Assembly: GCA_015499985.1 (NCBI GenBank)
Contig: JAAAUF010000876.1
Span: forward strand, 1 to 12,232
Length of the DNA: 12,232 nt
Direction of reading: 5' to 3'
DNA from: Haplosporangium gracile
Taxonomy: Eukaryota; Mortierellomycota; Mortierellomycetes; Mortierellales; Mortierellaceae
A program made the translations under genes and the position numbers. The notes beneath the pieces are model-generated. The model had not been told where the DNA came from. It saw only the letters and a program-made list of their open reading frames with translations, and made no database searches. Below, one piece after another: positions 1-9,400 of this stretch (position 1 is its first letter; each line of letters opens with the position of its first letter).

Positions 1-105
1 ATTGACATCAAGTTGAACCACACCTTCAACGAGGACCAGATCAAGTGGTTCAAGTTCGGTTCCGCCCTCAACCAGATGGCTGCCAAGGCTCAGGCTCGCG
101 CATAA
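1..105 (+). CDS. Aconitate hydratase, mitochondrial (C-terminal end only)
   Basis: The window opens inside the last exon of an aconitase gene; 34 codons in frame 1 lead to a TAA at 103-105. Aconitase is the mitochondrial 4Fe-4S enzyme that interconverts citrate and isocitrate in the TCA cycle. The visible peptide contains [20 protein letters not shown], which matches the extreme C terminus of mitochondrial aconitases (human ACO2 has [20 protein letters not shown] at the same place). It then ends in an Ala/Lys/Gln-rich tail, AAKAQARA. No Fe-S ligand or active-site residue lies in this piece, so the call rests on the C-terminal signature alone. Homoaconitase is the main alternative but usually does not end this way. 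The 5' part of the gene is outside the window. Confidence 0.85.
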   Translation: MDIKLNHTFNEDQIKWFKFGSALNQMAAKAQARA

Positions 106-203
106 GCAAGTCTTAGCTAGCTCTCATCATCCACTCACACACTTTTTGACGAACGCGACTCCATTTTCTTTTTAGCATTTGTTTTCTCCACCCTGTAACA
201 TAT

Positions 204-209
204 AATAAA
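204..209 (+). terminator. Poly(A) signal of the aconitase gene
   Basis: AATAAA lies about 100 bases after the aconitase stop codon, within an A/T-rich stretch (TATAATAAAACATTC). Its spacing and context fit a cleavage and polyadenylation signal. The actual cleavage site cannot be read from the sequence. Confidence 0.55.
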
Positions 210-244
210 ACATTCAAAAAACAATACCACCATGTGTCCCAATG

Positions 245-313
245 TTTGCTCGTGTACAGCCGCAACATCAGTATTCTTGAATAGCCCTAACGTCTTTGTT
301 CGTGTACAGCCCC
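245..313 (+). repeat. Two 19-base direct repeats spaced exactly 50 bases apart
   Basis: TTTGCTCGTGTACAGCCGC (245-263) and TTTGTTCGTGTACAGCCCC (295-313) match at 17 of 19 bases. Both lie just beyond the aconitase poly(A) signal. The core CGTGTACAGC occurs a third time at 2577-2586, shortly after the calmodulin stop codon. No function is known to me. Confidence 0.5.
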
Positions 314-491
314 GATTCCTGAAGAATGTGTTTATTTTTATCAAAATTGCCAAGCTGTGGACCGCGCCGATTTATGAAGAAAGTGGCTGCTAAAAAAAAA
401 TACACAAGCGTTTAAGGGCACCCTTGGTACCATGGCTCCCATTTCTATTCGACCATTGAGTAAGATATTTGGTATCGTTGCTTTGCATGCT

Positions 492-502
492 CCAATGCCA
501 AT
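492..502 (+). promoter_or_regulatory. Paired CCAAT boxes
   Basis: CCAATGCCAAT gives two CCAAT motifs 6 bases apart, about 290 bases upstream of the calmodulin ATG. CCAAT is bound by the HAP/NF-Y complex in fungi. Five-base motifs are common by chance; the tandem arrangement raises the interest only slightly. Confidence 0.3.
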
Positions 503-606
503 GGGATTAAGGCAGACTACCGCATGGTATACCCGGGGGAGCAATAGTCGACTTCATCGCCGCCGTGCTGAAAGAAACCAAGACAAGCATTTTCAAAAAA
601 AAAAGT

Positions 607-614
607 TGACGTCA
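607..614 (+). promoter_or_regulatory. CRE-type octamer TGACGTCA
   Basis: A perfect palindromic TGACGTCA, the full consensus for CREB/ATF-type bZIP factors, lies 171 bases upstream of the calmodulin ATG. A 6-bp inverted repeat (TACGAT, 6-base spacer, ATCGTA; 618-635) starts three bases after it. Occupancy by a fungal ATF/CREB-like factor is inference. Confidence 0.45.
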
Positions 615-706
615 TGGTACGATACCGTGATCGTATGAGGATCACTCATTCTGGAATTTGGCAGGAGGAGGGGTGCCCTTACTTTATTCAAGTCATAGCC
701 TCATCA

Positions 707-746
707 CTTTTTTCTTTTTCTTTTTCTCTTTTTCTTCTTCTTCTTC
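707..746 (+). promoter_or_regulatory. 40-base uninterrupted pyrimidine tract upstream of calmodulin
   Basis: The coding strand is C/T only from 707 to 746, mostly T with TTC repeats at the 3' end, and stops 39 bases before the ATG. CT-rich boxes of this kind commonly flank transcription starts of highly expressed fungal genes. A similar arrangement precedes the sestrin gene. Confidence 0.5.
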
Positions 747-785
747 ACTCTACACCCACACATAACAACAACAACACTTTTCACA

Positions 786-2553
<1,768 letters not shown>

Positions 2554-2717
2554 ACGGATTCGCCTGGATATCTCTCCGTGTACAGCAACCGACAACTCCT
2601 TTTCGCCAATTAACTACCTTCTTTTTCGCTTTTATTATTGTACTTTGAAAAAATCGCAGGAGAACGAAAGCCCAAACACCCATTCTGTAGTGGCCATGAT
2701 GAAAACATGGCAAAAAG

Positions 2718-2723
2718 AATAAA
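2718..2723 (+). terminator. Probable poly(A) signal of calmodulin
   Basis: AATAAA occurs 165 bases after the calmodulin stop, in an A-rich stretch (AAGAATAAAAAAAACAG). It is the first clear AATAAA downstream of the gene. Confidence 0.5.
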
Positions 2724-2950
2724 AAAAACAGAAAAAAAATTCTCCTAAGGACAGTTTGCCCCTCTGTTGTTGCCTTGTTGTATTTTTGAGTTGTTGCACA
2801 TGGATGACTCTTAGTGTAACCCTTGTCCCTTGTCGATGACCTTTTTGTTTTCTTGTGGACGGACTCACGAAACGGGATGGCGAGTGAAACGTAAAAAAAT
2901 AAAAAAAAAAGGCGACAGCCAGCGCAATTCAGGCTTTCTCTCTTTGTCCC

Positions 2951-3010
2951 TCTCACTCCCTCTCACTCCCTCTCACTCCCTATCACTCCCTATCACTCCC
3001 TATCACTCCC
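2951..3010 (+). repeat. Decamer minisatellite, six units in two variants
   Basis: Six perfect head-to-tail 10-base units are present: TCTCACTCCC three times (2951-2980), then TATCACTCCC three times (2981-3010). The clean block switch from C to A at the second unit position suggests two successive local duplications. Flanking pyrimidine sequence has partial units. Confidence 0.95.
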
Positions 3011-3280
3011 TTTCTCTCCTTCGCCATCAAGAGTATCAGATATTGGGGATTATTTTTTGTGTGTTAAATTGCTTCAAGGAAAGAGATAAGATACATACAA
3101 GTTTCGCAACGATTGTTTGTCAATCAGGCTTCAAAAATCGCGAGGTGAATACAGTAAGTAATGGAGAAAGAGAGAGAAAGAGAGAGAGCTGATACGTTTA
3201 TACCCAATTCTCTCCATACTTTTTCGTGTTTGTCGTCTTCTTGACTCGGAGATTCTCTTTCCAATTCTGTAGCGCTTTTC

Positions 3281-3344
3281 ACCCAATTTCGCTTCATGAA
3301 AAATAAAGTAATGAACGCAAGGTATCGTTCATGAAGTATTGGGT
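3281..3344. repeat. Imperfect inverted repeat
   Basis: ACCCAAT and CTTCATGAA (3281-3300, separated by TTCG) recur in reverse-complement order as TTCATGAAG and ATTGGGT (3328-3344, separated by one base). The two blocks thus pair in register as a 16-bp stem with a small asymmetric bulge and a loop of about 27 bases. TTCATGAA is itself palindromic. It could be a hairpin or the remnant of a small mobile element. Confidence 0.55.
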
Positions 3345-3786
3345 AAATGAAGTAAAATGAGGTAAGTAAGGGAGATGAAGAGTTTTGAAGATGAGAAAGA
3401 GAGTTGCAAGAGTCCAGACTAGAAACGCCTTTTGTAATTCTCGTTTACTGGGGCTCCTGCATTGTGGGAGAAAAGAGACTCGAAGATTCTTTTAGCCTTT
3501 TTTATGATCGAAAAAATTGGTGGCGCATTTTTTACCCTTTTTTGTGTGCGCATACCTAAAAGAAACGAGGAAAAAATGATGCATCGAAGACTGTTTGGTG
3601 TTTTATTTATTCGTCTCTCTCTTTTTTGATCTCCTTTTTTCCGAGCAATCGCGTGGCAAACAGGATAGAGTACGAAGAGTCAAAACGAAAAGGCAAAATG
3701 AAGCGTAATGCATTCTGTTAACCGTGTGAGAACAATGAAGAACGCATGGGAAGTCAGGACCCGCGTACGCGAAAAGAGGATTAATT

Positions 3787-3809
3787 CATAATCATTCAAA
3801 TTAATTATG
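3787..3809. repeat. Short A/T-rich inverted repeat
   Basis: CATAAT (3787-3792) and ATTATG (3804-3809) form a 6-bp stem. Copies of TTAATT/ATTAAT lie in and around it. It is short enough that chance is a realistic explanation. Confidence 0.25.
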
Positions 3810-4051
3810 CGTTTTTTGGGATGAAAAAGAACAAGTAAAAAAACAAACAACTACTGTACTTACTCAGATACAGCACTTCTCCCTTAACTTGCGTAAACAA
3901 AGGAGGCGCGGAACTACAGGAGAACTGTCGCTCTTTGGTTTGATGAATTAAATGTCATTTAGTGAATGAAAAAACAGAGCACTTGCAATTGACGTTACTG
4001 AAGGTTGACTTCTTGAAGAGAGTTGGTTTGTTAGTCGTTGTTGTCGTCATG

Positions 4052-4077
4052 TTCATTCATTTGAGCAAATGAATGAA
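4052..4077. repeat. 26-base palindrome with perfect 12-bp arms
   Basis: TTCATTCATTTG (4052-4063) and CAAATGAATGAA (4066-4077) are exact reverse complements separated by only AG. Such arms can extrude as a cruciform, and the sequence is symmetrical enough to be a dimeric protein site. No coding or promoter feature lies nearby to explain it. Confidence 0.8.
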
Positions 4078-5066
4078 GGTTAAGTGAATTAAAATGGTGT
4101 GGTACGCCGCCAAGTCTAGTGCTTAGAGTGGAGGGGATGGGTGTCCATCTTGTCTTGCTATTTCACTCATGCTCCTTTCTTGCCCTGTTTTCTTACAATG
4201 TCTCTTTTCCATTCAATCCTTAGTTGTGTATTATTTCCAGCCCCTCCTTCCCCAGCCTCCTCCTACTCTTCCCCCCCCCCCTGCTCCACTCTTTCCTCTC
4301 CACTTGTTTTTAAGATGGTCTCTTCTCTTCTGCATCGCCAATCCATGTCGTCATGGGACATAGCCTAAAAGTGAACTAGACTAAGGCCTTCGCTTGTTTT
4401 TTCCCCTTTCAAACACTCACACGCGCCTAATCCATCTATTTCTCTGTCTCGGTCGACACCTGTGCCTTTTTCTGGGGAGAGAGAGAAGGGAGAAAGAAAG
4501 GAGCATAGAGGGAGGAATGGAAGGAGGGTGTCATTTACCATGGATGCGGAAGATTTTCTTGATTTTTAACTGCTTATCACACAGATCTCCTTTTCTCGCA
4601 TACTTGTTTTTTTCCGTCTTGCTAGAAAGAAAAAAAAACGCGAGAACAGGAAAGCTGAGCATGTGTATAGTCTGAGTGTGAGAATAACGAAATAACTCGA
4701 TCTGAAAAGAAAACGAGGGCCCATTGGGAGGAGACGGACTTTACAAAAAAGAAAATAAATTTCCAGGATAGAAGGAAGAAGTAAGAACATAGGAAAGAAG
4801 GAAAAAAAAGCAAGCATTATGCGGGTTCTCGGCCCCGAATGCCCACCTTTGTTCAATCAACTGTTTTAAAAAAAGAGGGTCTACAAAATATAAACATTGT
4901 CCAGTCGGAGGTTAGAGAAAAAAAATGCATAGATGTAAAAATTGGTATCCCGCTCGAAAAGGAAGGAAGGTAACGACATCATAAATCCTCCTTTTGGTCA
5001 TTGATTGAAGCGTTAAAACGAAGAAAAAGAAGAAACAAAGAAAAAGAAGCTAAGGAAAATGTCGCC

Positions 5067-5203
5067 GGCCAGTCATCGTGAATGTCCAATTGGATGAGCA
5101 GGTCAATACAATAATTGAGAAACCAGACGATGGCCATTGAGCCGGTGCGACCACACGTACAGAGAAACAGTGGCGCACCAGGACTGGGTACACAGCCCAG
5201 TCC
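5067..5203. ncRNA. Candidate structured RNA (three consecutive stems), unidentified
   Basis: Three stems sit side by side. First, GGC plus CATCGT (5067-5079, with a small bulge) pairs with ACGATG plus GCC (5127-5135). Second, GGTGCG-A-CCAC (5144-5154) pairs with GTGGCGCACC (5170-5179), ten base pairs with one bulged A and a 15-base loop containing ACAGAGAAACA. Third, one base later, GGACTGGG (5181-5188) pairs with CCCAGTCC (5196-5203), eight perfect pairs with a 7-base loop. The region is GC-richer and more complex than its flanks. I do not recognise it as U1-U6, SRP, RNase P/MRP, tRNA or a known riboswitch. The transcribed strand is unknown. A small ORF overlaps it, so a coding explanation competes. 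Confidence 0.3.
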
Positions 5204-5426
5204 ACTCAGTCCCGCGCAGCATATGTATGATTTGACGGGCCCTAGGAGGGTAGAGTACGGTTCCCAGCTCGGGGGTTGTGACTTATGTGCAAACCTGGTT
5301 CTTTGGCCGTTGATAGGGGTACCTCATGTAAAGTTGAATTTGGATCGTCGTGAGCAAACAACGCTGCACACGGCACAATTTACGTTTAGTATTATTGCGG
5401 TTCAAATTGAACGAAACTTTGACTAA
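5130..5426 (+). CDS. Unrecognised small ORF (98 codons), doubtful
   Basis: An ATG in a good context (GACGATGG) opens 98 codons ending at TAA 5424-5426. The frame is not low-complexity, unlike every other ORF in this intergenic region, and its end roughly coincides with the end of the complex-sequence island. It contains a CDLC motif near residue 50 and a short hydrophobic run (NLVLWPLIGVPHV) after it. I see no signal peptide and recognise no family. It overlaps the strong hairpins described separately, so it may be incidental to a structured RNA, a decayed gene or an orphan gene. No canonical poly(A) signal follows closely. Confidence 0.25.
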   Translation: MAIEPVRPHVQRNSGAPGLGTQPSPLSPAQHMYDLTGPRRVEYGSQLGGCDLCANLVLWPLIGVPHVKLNLDRREQTTLHTAQFTFSIIAVQIERNFD

Positions 5427-6483
5427 ATGGAATCCTCATCTGGTCCATTTGGATACTTGTTTCGCTCAAGGCATAATTTTGTATGTGCAAGTAAACAATC
5501 ATCATCGATCGATGACAGAGGAATAAGGCTTTTTTTGTCGTTGATTTCTTCACTGCTTGTTTTTTTTTCCTCTCTTCTTTTTCTTCTCTTCTTCTCTTCA
5601 ACCTCCACATTACCTTACCACAAGCTTGTGTGTCTGTGTAACTTGCTTCCTTCTTTCCCTTTTCTCTTCCTTGTCCTCTTCCTTCACTCTCATCGCCTTC
5701 AACTACTCTCTCTCATCATTTGCCACCTTCGTTATTACTATTCATCATCTTGTTGCACGCCAGTATATCGACACAGCGTGGTATGCTACTGTCCTCCTCC
5801 CTTTCCTTCCTTCTTTTCAGCTTCCTACCGTGTCCCCCCTCCCCTTCTTGCTTTTGCTCAAATATTCTTTTCCTCCGTCTGTTTGTTTCTCTTGCTCTTT
5901 GTCGTCAGGCGTGCATTGCATTGCATTGTTTGTTTTGCTCCCACACCCTCCTCTTCTTTCTCCACGCTCCTTTCTTCTCTCCCCATCTCATTTTTTCCTT
6001 CTCTCACAGCTCTATTCCCCCCCCCCCCCTCCTTCCTTGTTATCGCCAACAGCATTGCCCGCCGGTTGTAGACGCACCATTCATCCCACAAAGAAGCAAA
6101 TAACTCCCTGCTGACACATTTTTCTTTTTCTTTTCTCCTCTTGCGATACAAATTTTTTCCTCTACTCTCATTTCTTTGCTCGCAAACAACATTCAGCATT
6201 GAGCGTTCACCCTCACTGCAAGCACGCACGTACAACAAAAAATAATAATCAGGATCAACAACAACACGCTCACGCTCTACTAAACCTCTTTTCTCTCTTT
6301 TCTCCCCCTCTCCCTCTCCTTCACCCGTTCCTACTCGCCTTTGCTTTTCTACCCCTGCACTAAAAATCACACACACACCATTGTCTGTCCAACCCCAAAC
6401 TCAGAACACAACATCGAAAACAACTATCCAACAGCCAGCAACAGAGTCATTTTATCCATCCAACTAGCTCCAAAAAGAAACAA
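5427..6483 (+). promoter_or_regulatory. Promoter and leader region of the sestrin gene, strongly pyrimidine-rich
   Basis: From about 5530 to 6020 the + strand is dominated by C and T, including a 13-base C run at 6017-6029, giving long Ser/Phe/Leu/Pro-rich open frames that are not genes. From about 6380 to the ATG at 6484 the composition changes to a CA-rich leader (AACACAACATCG, CCAACAGCCAGCAACAGAG), typical of fungal 5' UTRs. No clear TATA box is seen. A spliced leader is possible but I could not place an intron with confidence. Confidence 0.5.
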
Positions 6484-9400
6484 ATGACTCGAGCTGATCT
6501 CCTATGGCAACAGCAACTAGCCTTGGGACCAGGCTACATCAACACGCTAAGTCCAAGTCAATACCTCCGCCACGGTAAGTCAGCACCCCCTTCCCCTCCT
6601 CTTTCCCTCCCTTCTATTCTATTCTCACTCCTATTTTTCCCTTCCCGCAACACCATCTTCTATCCTTTGTGCGCACCGGCTCATCGGATCGACAACCAAA
6701 ATTGTGAGAGAGAAGGAGGAGGATCGATGATGACCATTATTTTAATGATTGTGACCCTTTTTTTTTTTTTTTTTTTTTGGGGGGTTCCATCCATCCCCTG
6801 CACCTGGGATATTTTATTTTCTTGACTCATTTTTTTTGTGTCTGTCTGAGTTCACACATTTTTTTTAACATGTTTCCAAGGAGGCACGGAATGAACAAAA
6901 AAAGGGTTATCTCTCTCTATTGGTTCTATGGCATTATACAATGAAGCGACAAGACGAAAAATGGCACAAGGAAAAAACGGAGCAAAAAAAGAAAGGGCGA
7001 AGGCAAGAAGGAGGGAGAGAAAGAAAGAACAATGATCTAGCTGAGAGAGACGAAGCAAGAGAAATGTTGGACAGGGAGTCTGTAGGATGGATGATGAACA
7101 AAAGGTGTGTTTTAGACGGGGAAAAAAGGCGTTCCTGTGCGAGTTGTTGTTTTGTTGCTGTTATGTTTGTTTTTTCCACGTTTAGGCCCATTTCTTTCAT
7201 TGCATATCCATTCCCCCCCCCTTCTTCTCCCCTTCCTCTTCTTCACCCTTCTCTCTCTCTCTCTTTCCATTCTTTATTCTTTCCCTTTCTTTTTTCCACT
7301 TTCCCACTTTCTTCTCTTTTCATGTCCTCCCTTCCTCCGTCTCTCACACCCAACACACACGCTGCCTCTCTCTCTCTCTGTTTTTACACACTTGCGCTTA
7401 GTGCCTTTTGCTCGATCCTCAGGACAATTTGAATTTGGATGCTCACAACAAAGAAAAAAAACAAACACAAATGCCGCTAGTGTGTGTCCTGCACGACACT
7501 GTCATTTCGTCTCTTTTTTTTTTCTTGGTTCAGTATTTTTCTTGGTTTTAACTATGTTAAGATGGAACCATTGTGGAAAATGGCTCAATGAGAGTGTAAA
7601 TCAATTGAAGAAATATAAGAGTGTGCAGTTATCGGTATTTGAGTAAGGAAAGAGAGAAAGGAGAGAAGGGAAGAAGACTAAGAGAACCATCTCCGAAGTT
7701 GAGGAAAGAGAAGAGATCATTTTTCTTAGTAGATGAGTGTAAGAGACAAACCAAAAAAAAATAAAAAATAAGGAGACAAGATTATGCCCAAGGTTCCACG
7801 AAGGCTCACCGCTTTTTCCTGCGGCTGTAGTCCATTTTTATTCTTTCATCCCCCTCGCCCTTCCTGTCCTCTCCTCGCCCCTGGCTTTACCCATACCCCA
7901 GTTCCCTCCCACTTATCTTTTCCCTCACTTTCTTCTCGTTGGATACAACTTTTATTCTCCACAGCTGCTCACTTTTTGTTTTGTTGTTTTGTTTGTTTTT
8001 TTCTTTGTCTAACCTTCATAAGGAACCAAAGGAAGGGTGCGGTAACAAAGAGGAAAGAAAGAAAGAAAGAAAGAAAGACGGGTAAGAATAAGGAGGAGCA
8101 GGACGAAGAGGAGGAAGGGGTTAGCTGTTGAATGGTGGTGGGAGGTCCAAGGGGTAGAGTTGTAGTAGCCACAGGAGAGAGAGAGGGAGACATAGAAGGA
8201 ACAAGGGAATAAGGGAGAGAGAGAGGACAAAAGAGAGAGGGTATCCGAAAGGGAACCACGATCTCGTCTCCATGACTCTAGTCTTGGGCTTGTTTTCCTT
8301 TCCTTGCCCCTTTTTTTTTCTTCTTGAAATGGACCCACGGTGCGTCATGTCGGCACCGACAACAACAACAGTAACAAATAATAAGACAAGAGAGCCATTA
8401 TTTTTTTCATGCGATTCAGACAAAGAGAGGCCAAAGATCCGATCTTTTTTTGTCGTGTCTGGCACTGACTATTGATCTTATCTCTGTCTTGTGTACCGCT
8501 CCATTGTATTCCTTTTTTTTTTTACTTATTTCTTTTTTTTTTTTGCTTTTTTCTCTTCTTTCTCATTATTTTTCTTCTCTTCACTTCTTCTCTCCTCTCT
8601 TCTCCCATCCTTCCATCCCCATCGCATGCACCACGCATAATCAACTTTCTCTCCCCCCATTCACTCACCACCTCCAATTACATTCACCATTCACATTCAT
8701 ATTCACATCAACCCTTCCCTCTAACACATCGATTCGCCCTTTTTCATGCTCCTGTCGCCCATAGACGACCCAAAGGAGTCGCCCCAGTCCTCCTCCGTCA
8801 CCTACTCGAGGTTCAGGGCCGTACTCTTTCAAGATCTCCTCGACTCAGACTCGAACAACCGCGCCCGTGCTCTCGACAACATCGTCCAGATCGTCACAGA
8901 GTGGGCACGCGTCGTCACTGACAACGGCTCCATCGCCGACCTCTCCTCTTCCCATCCCAACCCTACCCCTCCCTTCTCCCCTGCTCCAGTTGCATGCTCG
9001 ATCCAGGCCACCCTCTTCCCCACCAGCAACAATTCGAGCACTAGCGGCAGCACGGGCCCTAATGCATCAACAACGACAACAACCACCACCGCCACATCGA
9101 CTGTTCTTCATGGTCATTCCATCATCGGTACAGCGCTGGCCATGGAGAAACTCACCATCTCCACCCAGCAGCAGCAGCAGCAACACGTGTCCTCTGACGA
9201 CAACAACGACGACGCTTTGCAGACATACCAGTCCCAAAGGATAAGGCAAGAGTCTGCAACCATGTCGGCTTCGTCGCCGATCCCCAGCTCTCCTCACACC
9301 AGCAACAGTGCGTGCCACTCGGCGTCATCATCAACGTCGGCAGCAGAAGCTCAGGGCGCCTCCTTGGGCCAGACTGTCCTCTCATCATCGCCTATTGCCT

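Larger units (their letters stand above)
314..785 (+). promoter_or_regulatory. Upstream (promoter and leader) region of the calmodulin gene
   Basis: This stretch between the aconitase 3' region and the calmodulin start has no convincing gene. It contains two adjacent CCAAT boxes, a CRE-type octamer, an inverted repeat, a 40-base pyrimidine tract and a CA-rich leader (ACACCCACACATAACAACAAC) directly ahead of the ATG. That order resembles many fungal housekeeping promoters, where a CT-rich box precedes the transcription start. No clear TATA box is seen. The overall role is inferred from position. Confidence 0.6.
2724..5060. other. Gene-poor intergenic region
   Basis: I see no supportable protein gene, tRNA or rRNA here on either strand. 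Open frames are short and low-complexity, the products of purine or pyrimidine skew. The stretch holds a decamer minisatellite (2951-3010), a GA-rich run (about 3163-3188), imperfect inverted repeats (3281-3344 and 3787-3809), a palindrome (4052-4077), an 11-base C run (4271-4281) and purine-rich blocks (about 4480-4530 and 5018-5056). Several A/T-rich words recur around 3290-4090 (TTCATGAA, CATTCATTT, GAATTAAA), so part of this may be decayed repetitive DNA. Confidence 0.6.
6575..8764 (+). other. Intron 1 of the sestrin gene, 2190 bases
   Basis: The donor is GTAAGT; the acceptor is a pyrimidine-rich CGCCCATAG with a CTAAC branch-like site at 8721-8725. Splicing joins phase-1 ends in frame (CAC G / AC GAC). 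The intron is several times longer than the others in this gene (276, 226 and 159 bases). It contains a T21-G6 run, a GAAA microsatellite, alternating purine-rich and pyrimidine-rich blocks, and a final stretch (about 8511-8750) that resembles a fungal promoter plus leader. No gene is seen inside it. Confidence 0.65.

Noticed and set aside
432..638. 68-codon frame upstream of calmodulin
   Set aside because: It lies over promoter motifs, has no recognisable domain, and ends in Lys-rich sequence from an A run.
2951..3010. Decamer repeats as a possible CRISPR array
   Set aside because: Units are directly adjacent with no spacers, and the genome is eukaryotic; it is a minisatellite.
3281..4090. 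Region bounded by inverted repeats as one mobile element
   Set aside because: The repeats at 3281-3344 and 4052-4077 do not match each other as terminal repeats and no target duplication is visible.
5157..5169. ACAGAGA motif, considered as U6 snRNA
   Set aside because: The bases after it do not match the conserved U6 core, and the AGC catalytic triad region and terminal T run are missing.
5238..5290. GGTAGAGTACGG, resembling a tRNA D-arm
   Set aside because: No anticodon stem or T-arm follows at the proper distance, so no cloverleaf forms.
5399..5412. GGTTCAAATTG, resembling a tRNA T-arm / B box
   Set aside because: No acceptor, D-arm or anticodon arm can be placed upstream, and the last B-box bases do not fit. 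The site is simply a small palindrome (GTTCAA-A-TTGAAC).
5427..6114. Open frames of 185-214 codons upstream of sestrin
   Set aside because: They are made almost entirely of Ser, Leu, Phe and Pro from a C/T-rich tract, overlap each other in different frames, and show no domain.
5858..6376. Minus-strand frame rich in Glu, Lys and Arg
   Set aside because: It is the complement of the same pyrimidine tract; the composition is purine skew, not protein.
6920..7646. Overlapping plus-strand frames inside sestrin intron 1
   Set aside because: Lys/Glu/Arg-rich followed by Ser/Phe/Leu-rich, exactly tracking the purine/pyrimidine switch; no start context, splice sites or homology.
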